DNA of 64,000 nucleotides from Dyadobacter sp. (GTDB lineage: Bacteria > Bacteroidota > Bacteroidia > Cytophagales > Spirosomataceae): positions 62,001 to 126,000 of the forward strand of contig NZ_JAGIAS010000011.1 of assembly GCF_017744695.1 (NCBI RefSeq). The letters are read 5' to 3'. How positions within the stretch are numbered: position 1 is the first letter of the stretch; each line of letters begins with the position of its first letter. The notes under the pieces are model-generated. The model did not search any database. It had not been told where the DNA came from and saw only the letters and a list, made by a program, of their open reading frames with translations. This document shows positions 44,038-52,981 of this stretch, piece after piece. The position numbers and the translations under genes were made by a program.

Positions 44038-47000
44038 ATGAAAATAACCAATATGATCCGCGGGCTGATGTTGACGCTCGCGGTGCTGTCGGGCCGGGCA
44101 ATGGCCCAGGATGCTGTGCCGGCGGCTGTTTCGGGAACGGTGGAAGACGCCGGCCGCATGCCCGTGGCAGGTGTGAATGTGAGCGTCCAGGAAGGGAAAA
44201 TGCAAACCATTTCAGACGAGAATGGCGCGTTTTCCATTAAAGTGGCGAAGGGGGAAGTGCTGGTTTTTGAAAAAAATGGCTACCTCACCTTTTACCAGAA
44301 TATCACCGAAACGAAACATCCCCTGAAAATCCAGTTGCCGAAAGCCCTGCCATATGCCGGTATGGACGACGATGTGTACATTCCCTTTGGGGTGCGTAAA
44401 AACCGCGAGATCAACGGGTCGGTATCGACGCTGAAAGCCAATGCATTGCCGCAGATCCCGGCCAGCTCGCTCACCAACCTCTTTGCAGGCCAATTACCGG
44501 GGTTGAATGTTTGGCAAACCGGCACCTTGCCCGGACGCGACGAAACGACTATCGTGATCCGCAACCGCGCATCCTTCGCAGGCGCAAACGTGCCGCTCGT
44601 GCTCGTGGACGGGGTCGCGCGCGATTTTTCGGACATGGACCTGAGCGAGATCGAATCCATTACCACATTGAAAGACGCGGCTTCGCTGGCCTGGTACGGC
44701 AACCGCGCGGCAAACGGCGTGCTGCTCATCACGACACGCCGGGGCAATGCGGACAAAACGCGGTTTACCTACGATATGCAGATGGGCGCCCAGCAACCGA
44801 CCAGACTCATGAAGCCGCTCGATTCCTACAATTTTGCCAACCTGTACAATCAGGCCCTGAAAAACGACGGCTTCGCGCCACTTTACACCCAGGAGCAGCT
44901 CGACGGCTACCGCAGCGGCGCCGACGCGTACAGATATCCCAATAACAATTTCGTGAACGAGTTCCTGAAATCCAGCGCATTCGTGCAGCGGCACGTGCTC
45001 ACAGCCTCCGGCGGCTCCAGAGCGGTGCGCTACTTCACCAACCTCAGCTTTTTCGACCAGCGCGGGCTGTACGACCATGCCGATGCCCCCATGTTCAATT
45101 CCAATGTGGGCTACCGCCGTTACAACCTGCGTACCAACCTCGACATTCAGGTGACACCCATGCTCAGCGTGCAGCTGGATATGGGCGGGCGCATCGAAGA
45201 CCGTCGTGAACCGGGCGGCACCAGTGCTGCATTCCTGAGCACCATCTTCACCACGCCGGCCAATGCATTTCCTCTGCTGAATGAAAATGGCTCCTACGGC
45301 GGCAGCAACCTCTTCCGTGCCAACCCGCTCGCGCAGTTGCGGGCGCAAGGCAACCGCAGCGAGGTGACCCGCGTGCTGCTCGGCACATTGAATGCGACCC
45401 ACAAGCTGGATTTCTGGCTGCCGGGACTGAGCGCGAATGTGTTCTATACTTTCGACATTTCGGGCCGGTACGTGAGCGGTCGCAGCCAGGAATACGAGGT
45501 GTACGAACGGGCGGCCAATGGCGCACTCACGCGCTTCGGCACATCCACCCCGCTGGGCTACCTCGCCGCCACTTTCGCCGACAACATCCGCACCAACGAG
45601 CTGTGGACCGGCTTCGACTACGACCGTGCATTCGGCAGGCACCAGCTCAAAGCGACAGCGCGCTACCAGCAGGCCGTGACCTTCAATCCTGCCCGTCTGC
45701 AAGACAAGCGCCAGGGCTTTTCGGGCCGTGTTTCCTACGGCTTCAACAACCGCTACTATGCCGACCTGGTAGCCAGCTACACAGGCGCGGACAACTACAT
45801 GCCGGGCAAGCAATTCGGTTTCTTTCCGGCGGTGGCTGCGGGCTGGGTGATTTCCGAAGAGTCGTTTCTAAGGAGTGTAAAAGCCATTGATTACCTCAAA
45901 TTGCGGGCCTCCTACGGCAAGGCCGGCAACAATGCGACGGGCGAAACGGGCAAGTTTCCCTATGCCTACCTGTTCAGTCCGGCAAATGGCAGCTATGCGT
46001 TTGGCACCAGTTTCGCGGCGCAGGCCGGGGCTTCGGAAAACACCTTGCCGAACCCGGATATTACCTGGGAATCGGCTTACAAAACGGATGTCGGTTTGGA
46101 CGCAAAGCTGTTTAAAAACACCGTCACGTTGTATGCCAATTATTTCAATGAGCTGAGAAAGAACATCCTGACAGCACCTATTAACCCGTCGATCCTTGGC
46201 CTGGCGACTTACCGCATTAACGACGGCGAAACGCGTCTCAGAGGCTTTGAAGGTTCCATTGATTTTACCAGAACATTCGGACAGCTGACATTATCATTAG
46301 GAGGCAATTATACTTTTGCCAAAAACAAAATCCTGCGCATTAACGAATCGGCGGGCTTGCTCGATTACCAGAAACAAGCTGGCCACAACATCGCCGGCGT
46401 GACCGATTATGGCAAGCTGATGCTCATTTCGGACGGTATTTTCCAGTCGCAAGCCGAGATCGACCAAAGCCCCGCACAGCGTTTCGCAGGCAAGCTCCAA
46501 CCCGGTGACATCAAATACAAGGACGTGAACGGCGATAAGGTGATCGACAATTACGACCGCGTGATGACGGATTTCAACGACACGCCGAATGCCTACTACG
46601 GCTTCCACATCGGCGCGCGCTACCGGGCATTGGACATCTCGGTGGTAGGCCAGGGCGTGACCGGCCGCACAATCCAGATCCGTTCGCTGGTCATGGCAGG
46701 GTCGAACAACACGGGGTATATCAACCAGTTCAGCCCGCAGGCGTGGACGCAGGACAATCCTAATGCGCCATATCCCAGATTAGGCATTTCGGACCGGGGC
46801 AACAACACGGCCGATTCGGATTTCTGGCTGCGATCGGGCGATTACCTGCGCGTCAAGTCGGTGGAGCTGGGGTATACCATCCCGCAAAGTATGGCCGACA
46901 AGCTGCGGATCAGGAGTTTGAGGGTATATGCCAATGGTTTTAACCTATTTAATTTGAATAAAACCCACCTGGACATCGATCCCGAAATACCTTTCGCAGG

Positions 47001-47058
47001 CTATAACGCCTATCCCTACCTGCGCACGGTTACGGCGGGCATTAACCTCAAATTCTGA
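44038..47058 (+). CDS. SusC/RagA family outer membrane protein, divergent (second of tandem pair)
   Basis: 1006 residues. The signal peptide (MIRGLMLTLAVLSGRAMAQ) and a carboxypeptidase-regulatory-like domain (VSGTVEDAGRMPVAGVNVSV) are normal, but the usual VVVVGYG segment is replaced by DDDVYIPFGVRKNREINGSV. The plug reads LVLVDGVARDFSDMDLSEIE and SLAWYGNRAANGVLLITTRR. It ends RTVTAGINLKF. The changes suggest a second, more distant transporter lineage in the same operon, perhaps for another part of the substrate. The SusD partner is 21 bp downstream. Confidence 0.93.
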   Translation: MKITNMIRGLMLTLAVLSGRAMAQDAVPAAVSGTVEDAGRMPVAGVNVSVQEGKMQTISDENGAFSIKVAKGEVLVFEKNGYLTFYQNITETKHPLKIQLPKALPYAGMDDDVYIPFGVRKNREINGSVSTLKANALPQIPASSLTNLFAGQLPGLNVWQTGTLPGRDETTIVIRNRASFAGANVPLVLVDGVARDFSDMDLSEIESITTLKDAASLAWYGNRAANGVLLITTRRGNADKTRFTYDMQMGAQQPTRLMKPLDSYNFANLYNQALKNDGFAPLYTQEQLDGYRSGADAYRYPNNNFVNEFLKSSAFVQRHVLTASGGSRAVRYFTNLSFFDQRGLYDHADAPMFNSNVGYRRYNLRTNLDIQVTPMLSVQLDMGGRIEDRREPGGTSAAFLSTIFTTPANAFPLLNENGSYGGSNLFRANPLAQLRAQGNRSEVTRVLLGTLNATHKLDFWLPGLSANVFYTFDISGRYVSGRSQEYEVYERAANGALTRFGTSTPLGYLAATFADNIRTNELWTGFDYDRAFGRHQLKATARYQQAVTFNPARLQDKRQGFSGRVSYGFNNRYYADLVASYTGADNYMPGKQFGFFPAVAAGWVISEESFLRSVKAIDYLKLRASYGKAGNNATGETGKFPYAYLFSPANGSYAFGTSFAAQAGASENTLPNPDITWESAYKTDVGLDAKLFKNTVTLYANYFNELRKNILTAPINPSILGLATYRINDGETRLRGFEGSIDFTRTFGQLTLSLGGNYTFAKNKILRINESAGLLDYQKQAGHNIAGVTDYGKLMLISDGIFQSQAEIDQSPAQRFAGKLQPGDIKYKDVNGDKVIDNYDRVMTDFNDTPNAYYGFHIGARYRALDISVVGQGVTGRTIQIRSLVMAGSNNTGYINQFSPQAWTQDNPNAPYPRLGISDRGNNTADSDFWLRSGDYLRVKSVELGYTIPQSMADKLRIRSLRVYANGFNLFNLNKTHLDIDPEIPFAGYNAYPYLRTVTAGINLKF

Positions 47059-47079
47059 CCATTCATCTTTTTGATAATT

Positions 47080-48702
47080 ATGAAAAGGTACCAAGTCATT
47101 ATCCCATTGATCCTCGCGGTGCTCGTGAGCGCGTGCAAGGAATCGCGGTTCCTGGAATTTCCCTACTACGACGGTCCGGTGACCGAAGAGCAGTTCTGGA
47201 ACCTGAACGCCTCCGCCCGCGGCCAGCTCAACCGCGGCTATAACTTCCTGCAAGAAGGTTATAACCGGTATGGCGGCGCCATGCTCGCGGCCGGGTCCGA
47301 CGAAGCCGTGAATTCGAACCTCAATTCGGACATCAATGTATTTAACAACGGAACGTGGAGCTCGCTGCGGACACTGGACGACAGCTACGCTATCAACTAC
47401 AACGGCCTCAGGCAAGTGAACCTCTTCCTCGAAAATGCCCGCCGCGCCAATATCATCCCGCTCACCGACATTCCCAGGCTCCGCGCAGAGGCCTTTTTCC
47501 TCCGCGCATTCTTCCATTTCGAGCTCTGGAAACGCTACGGCGGTGTGATCATCGCCGATCACGTTTTCAGCCAAACCGACAATCTCGACCTGCCCCGCAA
47601 CACGCCGGAGGAAACTTTGGCACAAATCCTGAAAGACTGCGATTCGGCCGCTGTGACACTACCGCTCTCGCCTGTACAATACGGCGCGGGCGACAAAGGG
47701 CGCGCCACCAAGGCCGCCGCGATGGCATTGAAATCGAGGGCATTGCTTTACGCCGCCAGCCCGCTCAACAATGCGAACGGGGATATTACCCTTTGGCAAA
47801 AAGCCGCCGCCGCTTCCAAAGAGCTGATCGACACCAAAGCCCATAGCCTGCTGGCCAACTATGCCGACATTTTCAATTTCTCCACCGCCGCCTACAATGC
47901 GGAGGTGATCTTCGCCACGGCTGCCAACCTGCGCAACGACATTGAAACCAATAATGCGCCGATCAGCTACAATGGCGCGTTGGGTCTTACCAATCCTACG
48001 CAGGAACTGGTGGATGCCTATGAAATGAAAAACGGCCTGCCGATCACCGATCCGCTGTCGGGATACAACCCGGCGGACCCCTACAAAGACCGCGACCCGC
48101 GCTTCGCATTGTCGGTGATTTACAATGGCTCGAATTTCAAAGGTACGCCCGTGAATACCGCGACTGGCGGCAAGGACGGCCTGGGTGTGAGCGTGAATGC
48201 GACCCAAACGGGCTACTACATGCGTAAATTCCTCAGCGAAGCTGCCAGCTGGAACCAGACCACCAATGCAACCGTGCGCCGGCCATGGGTGATTTTCAGG
48301 TATGCGGAAATCCTGCTCAACTACGCCGAAGCGCAGAACGAAGCTGCCGGCCCCGACGCCAGCGTGTACGACGCGGTGAACCAGGTACGCCAGCGCGCAG
48401 GCATGCCGGTGCTCCCGCAAGGGCTTTCGAAAGACCAGATGCGCACCCGGATCCGCAACGAACGGCGGGTGGAGCTGGCCTTCGAGGAACACCGTTTTTT
48501 TGATGTAAGAAGATGGAAAACGGGGGAAAAAGACTTCGCTGCGCCGGTATCGGGGATGCGGATATCCATGAATGGCACCAACACGGTCTACGAGCGCTTC
48601 ATAGTGGCCCGGCGGGTGTTCAGTGAAAGGATGTACCGCTACCCGATACCGCAAGGCGAGATCAATAACACTACGAAACTGGTACAGAACCCGGGATATT
48701 GA
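47080..48702 (+). CDS. SusD/RagB family lipoprotein (second of tandem pair)
   Basis: 540 residues from the ATG at 47080 (a TTG lies 9 bp upstream). The lipobox is LILAVLVSACKESRFLEF, with K-E-S after Cys. SusD features: GQLNRGYNFLQEGYNRYGGA, RLRAEAFFLRAFFHFELWKR-YGGVIIAD, ALKSRALLYAASPLNN, WVIFRYAEILLNYAEAQNEA and RIRNERRVELAFEEHRFFDV. The two SusD proteins of the locus share the end motifs, but their middle parts differ. It pairs with the divergent SusC upstream. Confidence 0.94.
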   Translation: MKRYQVIIPLILAVLVSACKESRFLEFPYYDGPVTEEQFWNLNASARGQLNRGYNFLQEGYNRYGGAMLAAGSDEAVNSNLNSDINVFNNGTWSSLRTLDDSYAINYNGLRQVNLFLENARRANIIPLTDIPRLRAEAFFLRAFFHFELWKRYGGVIIADHVFSQTDNLDLPRNTPEETLAQILKDCDSAAVTLPLSPVQYGAGDKGRATKAAAMALKSRALLYAASPLNNANGDITLWQKAAAASKELIDTKAHSLLANYADIFNFSTAAYNAEVIFATAANLRNDIETNNAPISYNGALGLTNPTQELVDAYEMKNGLPITDPLSGYNPADPYKDRDPRFALSVIYNGSNFKGTPVNTATGGKDGLGVSVNATQTGYYMRKFLSEAASWNQTTNATVRRPWVIFRYAEILLNYAEAQNEAAGPDASVYDAVNQVRQRAGMPVLPQGLSKDQMRTRIRNERRVELAFEEHRFFDVRRWKTGEKDFAAPVSGMRISMNGTNTVYERFIVARRVFSERMYRYPIPQGEINNTTKLVQNPGY

Positions 48703-48753
48703 GTTCAAAAATTGCTTTTAGTCACAATTGGCTTGCCGACCTGACCTTTTACC

Positions 48754-51270
48754 ATGAAAATAAAACTCGCATTAACTTGCCTGAGCCTGCTCACCGGCCT
48801 TTCGCTTTCCGCTCAAAACAAGCTGGGAACGCTGAAGGGGAAGAATTTCAACAACATCACCCTGGAAGTTTCGCTGAAACCATTTAAAAAGAATGACAAG
48901 GTCTACATCCGCGAGGTGGCCAGGGAAATGTTCGTGCAATGGTCGTCGATGCTGCGGCATGCGGACACGGTATCGGTGATGCTCTGGACGAGCGATGGCT
49001 CCGAAATCCTGGATTACAAGGGCACGCCCGCGCAGCCGCTGGAATGGGCCAGGTACATGGGCAACCCCAACACCGAACACGCGGTAAACTCCGGGCCGAA
49101 GGAATTGTCCATTCACGAGCGGGCATATCTTTACCTCGATAACCCACCCGCATTCACCTATGGCGACCTGAAATTCATCGTACAAACATTGAAGGAAGAA
49201 GGCCGCAAAGCAACCGGTAAGCCAGTGCTCATCGGCGAAACTTTCGATCCGGGGCCGGAGTTCGCTCGGTCGGATTTTAAGTACAAAAAACACCGGGAAA
49301 TCCTGGGCGGGAGCGCCATGGGGCATAATACGATGGTGAGCTGCTATTCGGTACTCAATGCCGACAGCGAGGCCTATGCGGGTTTTCCCAAAGGCATTCC
49401 GGCCAATACGCCGTTCGGAACGTTCCTGGGCAGGCAAAGCAAGCATTTTTTGAAGGATATGGGGTTTGATTTCCTGTGGCTGAGCAACGGGTTTGGGTAC
49501 GGGATGGAAGGCTGGTCGTCTACCGGCGCGATTTTCGACGGCAAGGGTTTCGACCAGGCCAAACTGGCGGATACGAAGGACAAGATCGCCGGTTTCTGGA
49601 AGTACTTCCGGGCCGAAAACCCCGATGTGCAGATCCAGACCCGCGGTACCAACCTCTCCGCCGGCACCGACCTCGCCCGCGACGGCGTGAACCTGCAAGC
49701 CATTTACCGCGACAAAAACATGCTGCCGCCGCCCAACTCGCCATGGGCCGCATTGGACGGCGATTTCGGGCTGGAAATGGTGGGATACATGTCCAGAATG
49801 GCCGAGCTGCCCGACGAACGCTTCCTTTTCCGCTTCTACACCCACGACCCGTGGTGGCTCAACAGCCCCTGGCTCGACCGCTATGGTCGCGAGGCGCACG
49901 ATATTTACCTTCCGCTCTCCGTCAGCCGCATTAATGCCAAAGGCGAGGTAAGAATCCCGTCGCACCTGAGCTTCCTCAGCATCGACGATACCCACGGCGA
50001 CATGCCCACGCAGGTACCCGACGAGGTTACCCCGCACATCCTGAAAGCCCGCTATGACGCCCCTACCGCGCCGGGGCCGTTGGTGTGGCTGTACCCGTTC
50101 GAAGAATACCACCGGTGGGCATTCGCCTACCCGGACCGCCTCCCCGAGATTTACTACGGCGATTGGCTCATCCGGCAGGCGATCAACAATGGTTTCCCGC
50201 TGAACACCGTGGTTTCTACCGGTTCATTTCAAAGCGTAATCAAAAGCAAACCCGGCTTTTTCAAAGAATCCATCCTCGTAACCGTGGTGCCTGACGCGGA
50301 TTCCCCGATGGAAAAGGCGCTCATTGGTTTTGTTAAAAATGGGGGTAAATTGATGGTGTACGGCCCTGCTGACCACGCGGGAAAGGCTTTTCGGGAATTA
50401 CTGAACCTGAAAAACGAGGTACCGTTGGAAGGAGAATTCAAAGTATCGGGACAGTACGAGGGCGACAGGCTGGCAACGGCTTACCCGGATGTGGTGCGGC
50501 ATGAAGCATTGTTTTCAGGTGGTGGTATGGCCACGAACCTTGCCAATCCCAATGACCCCGATACCCGCCTCCTCGCACGAATGTCGCAGGCGGGCCAGTC
50601 GCGCGACGTAGCGTGGGTACGCGCGGGCGACGACTGGCATGGCGGAAAAGTGGTCTACATCCGCGGCACCAATTCCAGCAAGTTCAATGGCGGCAAGCTG
50701 CTTAACCCGGACGATCCTTCGAAATTCTTCACCGGCCCGCTGCTGATGCGATACGCGTTGGCCGCATTCGATATGCATTGTGTGATTGAAAAGGAAAACG
50801 CCGCTGTGAAAAATCCGGTACTTACCATTGCGAGGAGCAACAATGCATTCGTTTTCTCGGGTTACCATCCCAACAGCACCATCACCGACCGGTTCAAATT
50901 CCCGCAAGGCGCGCCTTTGCTGCTCGGACTGGAAACGAAACTGGACGCCGGGCATTCGGTGTACAATCTGCCGACTTCCTGGAACCGTGAATGCCGCATT
51001 TTCGTGACGCAAAACAATGGTATTGTATCCTATAAAGAGCTGCATTCCGGGGTGAAGGATATCGACAAACGCTTCCAGATAAGCGGGTTGCAGAACGCTA
51101 CCGTACGCGTCTACGCACCGGAGCACATTAGTTTGGAGCGATTCGAGGCTTATATCAATGCGTCCTATCCCTGGAAAACCGGCAGGATCAAGGTCGGCGA
51201 AGGCGACCCGAAGTTCGGCAGGCATTTCGTGGCCGAGCATGTGACAGGTACGCTCACCGTCGCGTGGTAA
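48754..51270 (+). CDS. Large secreted protein of unknown family, glycosidase-like layout
   Basis: 838 residues with a signal peptide (MKIKLALTCLSLLTGLSLSA). I cannot assign a family. About residues 30-440 read like a TIM barrel with many aromatic and acidic residues (GFDFLWLSNGFGYGMEGWSS, VQIQTRGTNLSAGTDLARDG, DGDFGLEMVGYMSRMAELP and FRFYTHDPWWLNSPWLDRYG). About 480-560 look like a class-I amidotransferase-like Rossmann domain (SILVTVVPDADSPMEKALIG, GGKLMVYGPADHAGKAFREL), as in GH42-type enzymes, and the end (650-838) is beta-rich (NPVLTIARSNNAFVFSGYHP). Its place behind two SusCD pairs and before an esterase suggests that it is the main glycan-cleaving enzyme of the locus. Function is inference. 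Confidence 0.8.
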   Translation: MKIKLALTCLSLLTGLSLSAQNKLGTLKGKNFNNITLEVSLKPFKKNDKVYIREVAREMFVQWSSMLRHADTVSVMLWTSDGSEILDYKGTPAQPLEWARYMGNPNTEHAVNSGPKELSIHERAYLYLDNPPAFTYGDLKFIVQTLKEEGRKATGKPVLIGETFDPGPEFARSDFKYKKHREILGGSAMGHNTMVSCYSVLNADSEAYAGFPKGIPANTPFGTFLGRQSKHFLKDMGFDFLWLSNGFGYGMEGWSSTGAIFDGKGFDQAKLADTKDKIAGFWKYFRAENPDVQIQTRGTNLSAGTDLARDGVNLQAIYRDKNMLPPPNSPWAALDGDFGLEMVGYMSRMAELPDERFLFRFYTHDPWWLNSPWLDRYGREAHDIYLPLSVSRINAKGEVRIPSHLSFLSIDDTHGDMPTQVPDEVTPHILKARYDAPTAPGPLVWLYPFEEYHRWAFAYPDRLPEIYYGDWLIRQAINNGFPLNTVVSTGSFQSVIKSKPGFFKESILVTVVPDADSPMEKALIGFVKNGGKLMVYGPADHAGKAFRELLNLKNEVPLEGEFKVSGQYEGDRLATAYPDVVRHEALFSGGGMATNLANPNDPDTRLLARMSQAGQSRDVAWVRAGDDWHGGKVVYIRGTNSSKFNGGKLLNPDDPSKFFTGPLLMRYALAAFDMHCVIEKENAAVKNPVLTIARSNNAFVFSGYHPNSTITDRFKFPQGAPLLLGLETKLDAGHSVYNLPTSWNRECRIFVTQNNGIVSYKELHSGVKDIDKRFQISGLQNATVRVYAPEHISLERFEAYINASYPWKTGRIKVGEGDPKFGRHFVAEHVTGTLTVAW

Positions 51271-51297
51271 TGCATTTATTTTGAAATAATACTGACT

Positions 51298-52005
51298 ATG
51301 AAATACCTGAAACTTTACGGCATCGCACTGCTTGCAATTTTTACGGGCATCAAAACCCGTGCGCAAGTCGCAGACAGCAGCCAGTACCTGCAAAAATTAA
51401 AACAGGAATTACAAACCGAATGGCCTAAAAGCCGGACGATCAACGTCGTTTTTCATGGCCATTCCGTGCCGGCGGGTTATTGGGAAAACCACGAGGTGCA
51501 TACCCTCGAATCGTATCCCAATCTATTCCTGAAAGCATTGAAAGCGAAATATTCCTATGCCGTTGTGAATGTGATCGTTACGGCAATCGGCGGCGAGAAT
51601 GCGATCAGCGGACAGGCGCGTTTCGAAAAAGACGTGCTGACGCACCGGCCCGATATCCTTTTTATCGATTATGCATTGAATGACCGGTTTTCACCGCTCG
51701 ACAAGGTGAAAAGTTCCTGGGCGCAAATGATTGAAGCGGCGCAGGCCAAAGGCATTCCCGTAATCCTGCTCACCCCGTCCCCCGACCAGCGCATCAACAT
51801 CGCCGACCCTGCCAACCCGCTCGATCCTTATGTGGTGCAGATCCGTGAACTGGCCAAACAGTACAAAACCGGCCTGGCCGATCCGTACGTGGTATTTCAG
51901 CAATTGGTGAAGGATGGCAAACTCAAAGAAGTGATGGCCTCGGTGAACCACCCGAACGAAACGGGGCATATGGTGATCGTGAACCGCATTCTTCCCTATT
52001 TCTGA
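51298..52005 (+). CDS. SGNH/GDSL-type esterase, secreted
   Basis: 235 residues with a signal peptide (KLYGIALLAIFTGIKTRAQ). SGNH blocks are visible: block I NVVFHGHSVPAGYWENHE with Ser56 in GHS in place of GDS, block II Gly in TAIGGENAI, block III in IDYALNDRF (Asn) and block V in VNHPNETGH (His). The Asp usually three residues before that His is replaced by Ser. It should remove acetyl or other acyl groups from the glycan in the periplasm. It is 27 bp after the unknown 838-residue protein and ends the plus-strand operon. Confidence 0.85.
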   Translation: MKYLKLYGIALLAIFTGIKTRAQVADSSQYLQKLKQELQTEWPKSRTINVVFHGHSVPAGYWENHEVHTLESYPNLFLKALKAKYSYAVVNVIVTAIGGENAISGQARFEKDVLTHRPDILFIDYALNDRFSPLDKVKSSWAQMIEAAQAKGIPVILLTPSPDQRINIADPANPLDPYVVQIRELAKQYKTGLADPYVVFQQLVKDGKLKEVMASVNHPNETGHMVIVNRILPYF

Positions 52006-52014
52006 ATGCATACC

Positions 52015-52044
52015 AAAGGCCGAAATAGTCCCGGAACGGCCTTT
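52015..52044. terminator. Bidirectional rho-independent terminator
   Basis: AAAGGCCG and CGGCCTTT form an 8-bp stem around a 14-nt loop, with adjoining A and T residues on both strands. It ends the long operon from 37661 and the GntR gene, whose stop codon (52043-52045) is part of the right arm. Confidence 0.8.
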
Positions 52045-52792
52045 AAGCGTCCTGATAGTCTGGATTCGCGCTGATGGCGAACTTGTATTTATCGCCCCGG
52101 TAAAACGACCGTTCTATCTCCACCACCTGGCCGTCTTTGCAGATCACCGCGCTGTCGAGGATGAACATGGGCGTGGCATTGGCAAGCTCGAAATTATCCA
52201 TTTCCGATCCGGGCTGGACGATTTCGGTGCTTAAAGTCTGCTTCACTTCGTCAATGCGAAGGTTATAGGTAGTTTCATAAATTTTGAAATAGGAAATTTC
52301 CGTGGGCATGCGGTTGATCTTCGGGCACAGGGCGAGGGAAATGTACTTGATCTCGTCCTTGATGATCTCGTTGTCGGCGTAGCGCAGCTGGTGCACTTTG
52401 AGCACGGGGCCGCCGATGATGAAATGCTTCCCGCCTATTTCCGACGAAATGCCGTCGTCGAGTACCGTTTTTTCCAGCACCACATTATGCGGCTCGAAAC
52501 CCTCGGCGATGAGGCTTTCGTGAAACCCGCGCCGGGTGGCATTAATGGAGCCCAATGTACGGATAAGGTGATGGCCTACCGTACGGTTCAAGACGAATGT
52601 CCCCTTTCCCTTGATGCGCCGGGCCCAGCCCTGGTTTTCGATTTCCAGCAGGCTTTTGCGCGCCGTCGTATTGCTGATCCGGTAAGTTTTGATCAAATCA
52701 TTCTCCGACGGAATCTTGTCTCCGGGCTGTAATTCCCCGGTTTTGATCCTTTCGATAATTTCCTCACTGATACTGACAAACTTCGGTTTCAT
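52043..52792 (-). CDS. GntR family transcriptional regulator, HutC/UTRA type
   Basis: 249 residues from the ATG at 52792; the frame can reach 52894, but the added residues are not GntR-like. A winged helix fills the first 70 residues (SISEEIIERIKTGELQPGDK-IPSENDLIKTYRISNTTARK and RRIKGKGTFVL). A UTRA ligand domain (90-240) has FELANATPMFILDSAVICKD and VVEIERSFYRGDKYKF. UTRA domains bind small sugars or sugar phosphates and release the operator. It is divergent to the tannase gene, and one of three identical operator candidates lies in between, so self-regulation and control of the locus are likely. Confidence 0.93.
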   Translation of the reverse strand: MKPKFVSISEEIIERIKTGELQPGDKIPSENDLIKTYRISNTTARKSLLEIENQGWARRIKGKGTFVLNRTVGHHLIRTLGSINATRRGFHESLIAEGFEPHNVVLEKTVLDDGISSEIGGKHFIIGGPVLKVHQLRYADNEIIKDEIKYISLALCPKINRMPTEISYFKIYETTYNLRIDEVKQTLSTEIVQPGSEMDNFELANATPMFILDSAVICKDGQVVEIERSFYRGDKYKFAISANPDYQDA

Positions 52793-52918
52793 TGGTGCAC
52801 TGGACAATACGTAAAAGGGCAAATTTACCAGAAGCAAATTCCTGTGCAATAGGAAAACCGCATATTCCGGCCGATGCCCGCATCGGGAGCTCAATTACGG
52901 CATTTTCGGCGAGTATGG

Positions 52919-52931
52919 TTAGTGCGTTAAG
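52919..52931 (+). promoter_or_regulatory. Operator candidate TTAGTGCGTTAAG, site 3
   Basis: Identical to sites 1 and 2, in the same orientation, 50 bp before the tannase gene and 127 bp before the GntR start. It could control both divergent genes. Confidence 0.7.
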
Positions 52932-52981
52932 AGACTTTTTATCCTGTTGGCGGCCAAATCAGTCCGTTTATTGTTTTAAAC

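Noticed and set aside
44494-45813. 439-residue open frame on the minus strand
   Set aside because: Antisense shadow of the second SusC gene; no recognisable motif and no start region.
48772-50112. 446-residue open frame on the minus strand
   Set aside because: Antisense to the 838-residue secreted protein, which has a signal peptide and sits in an operon; the antisense frame has no features of a protein.
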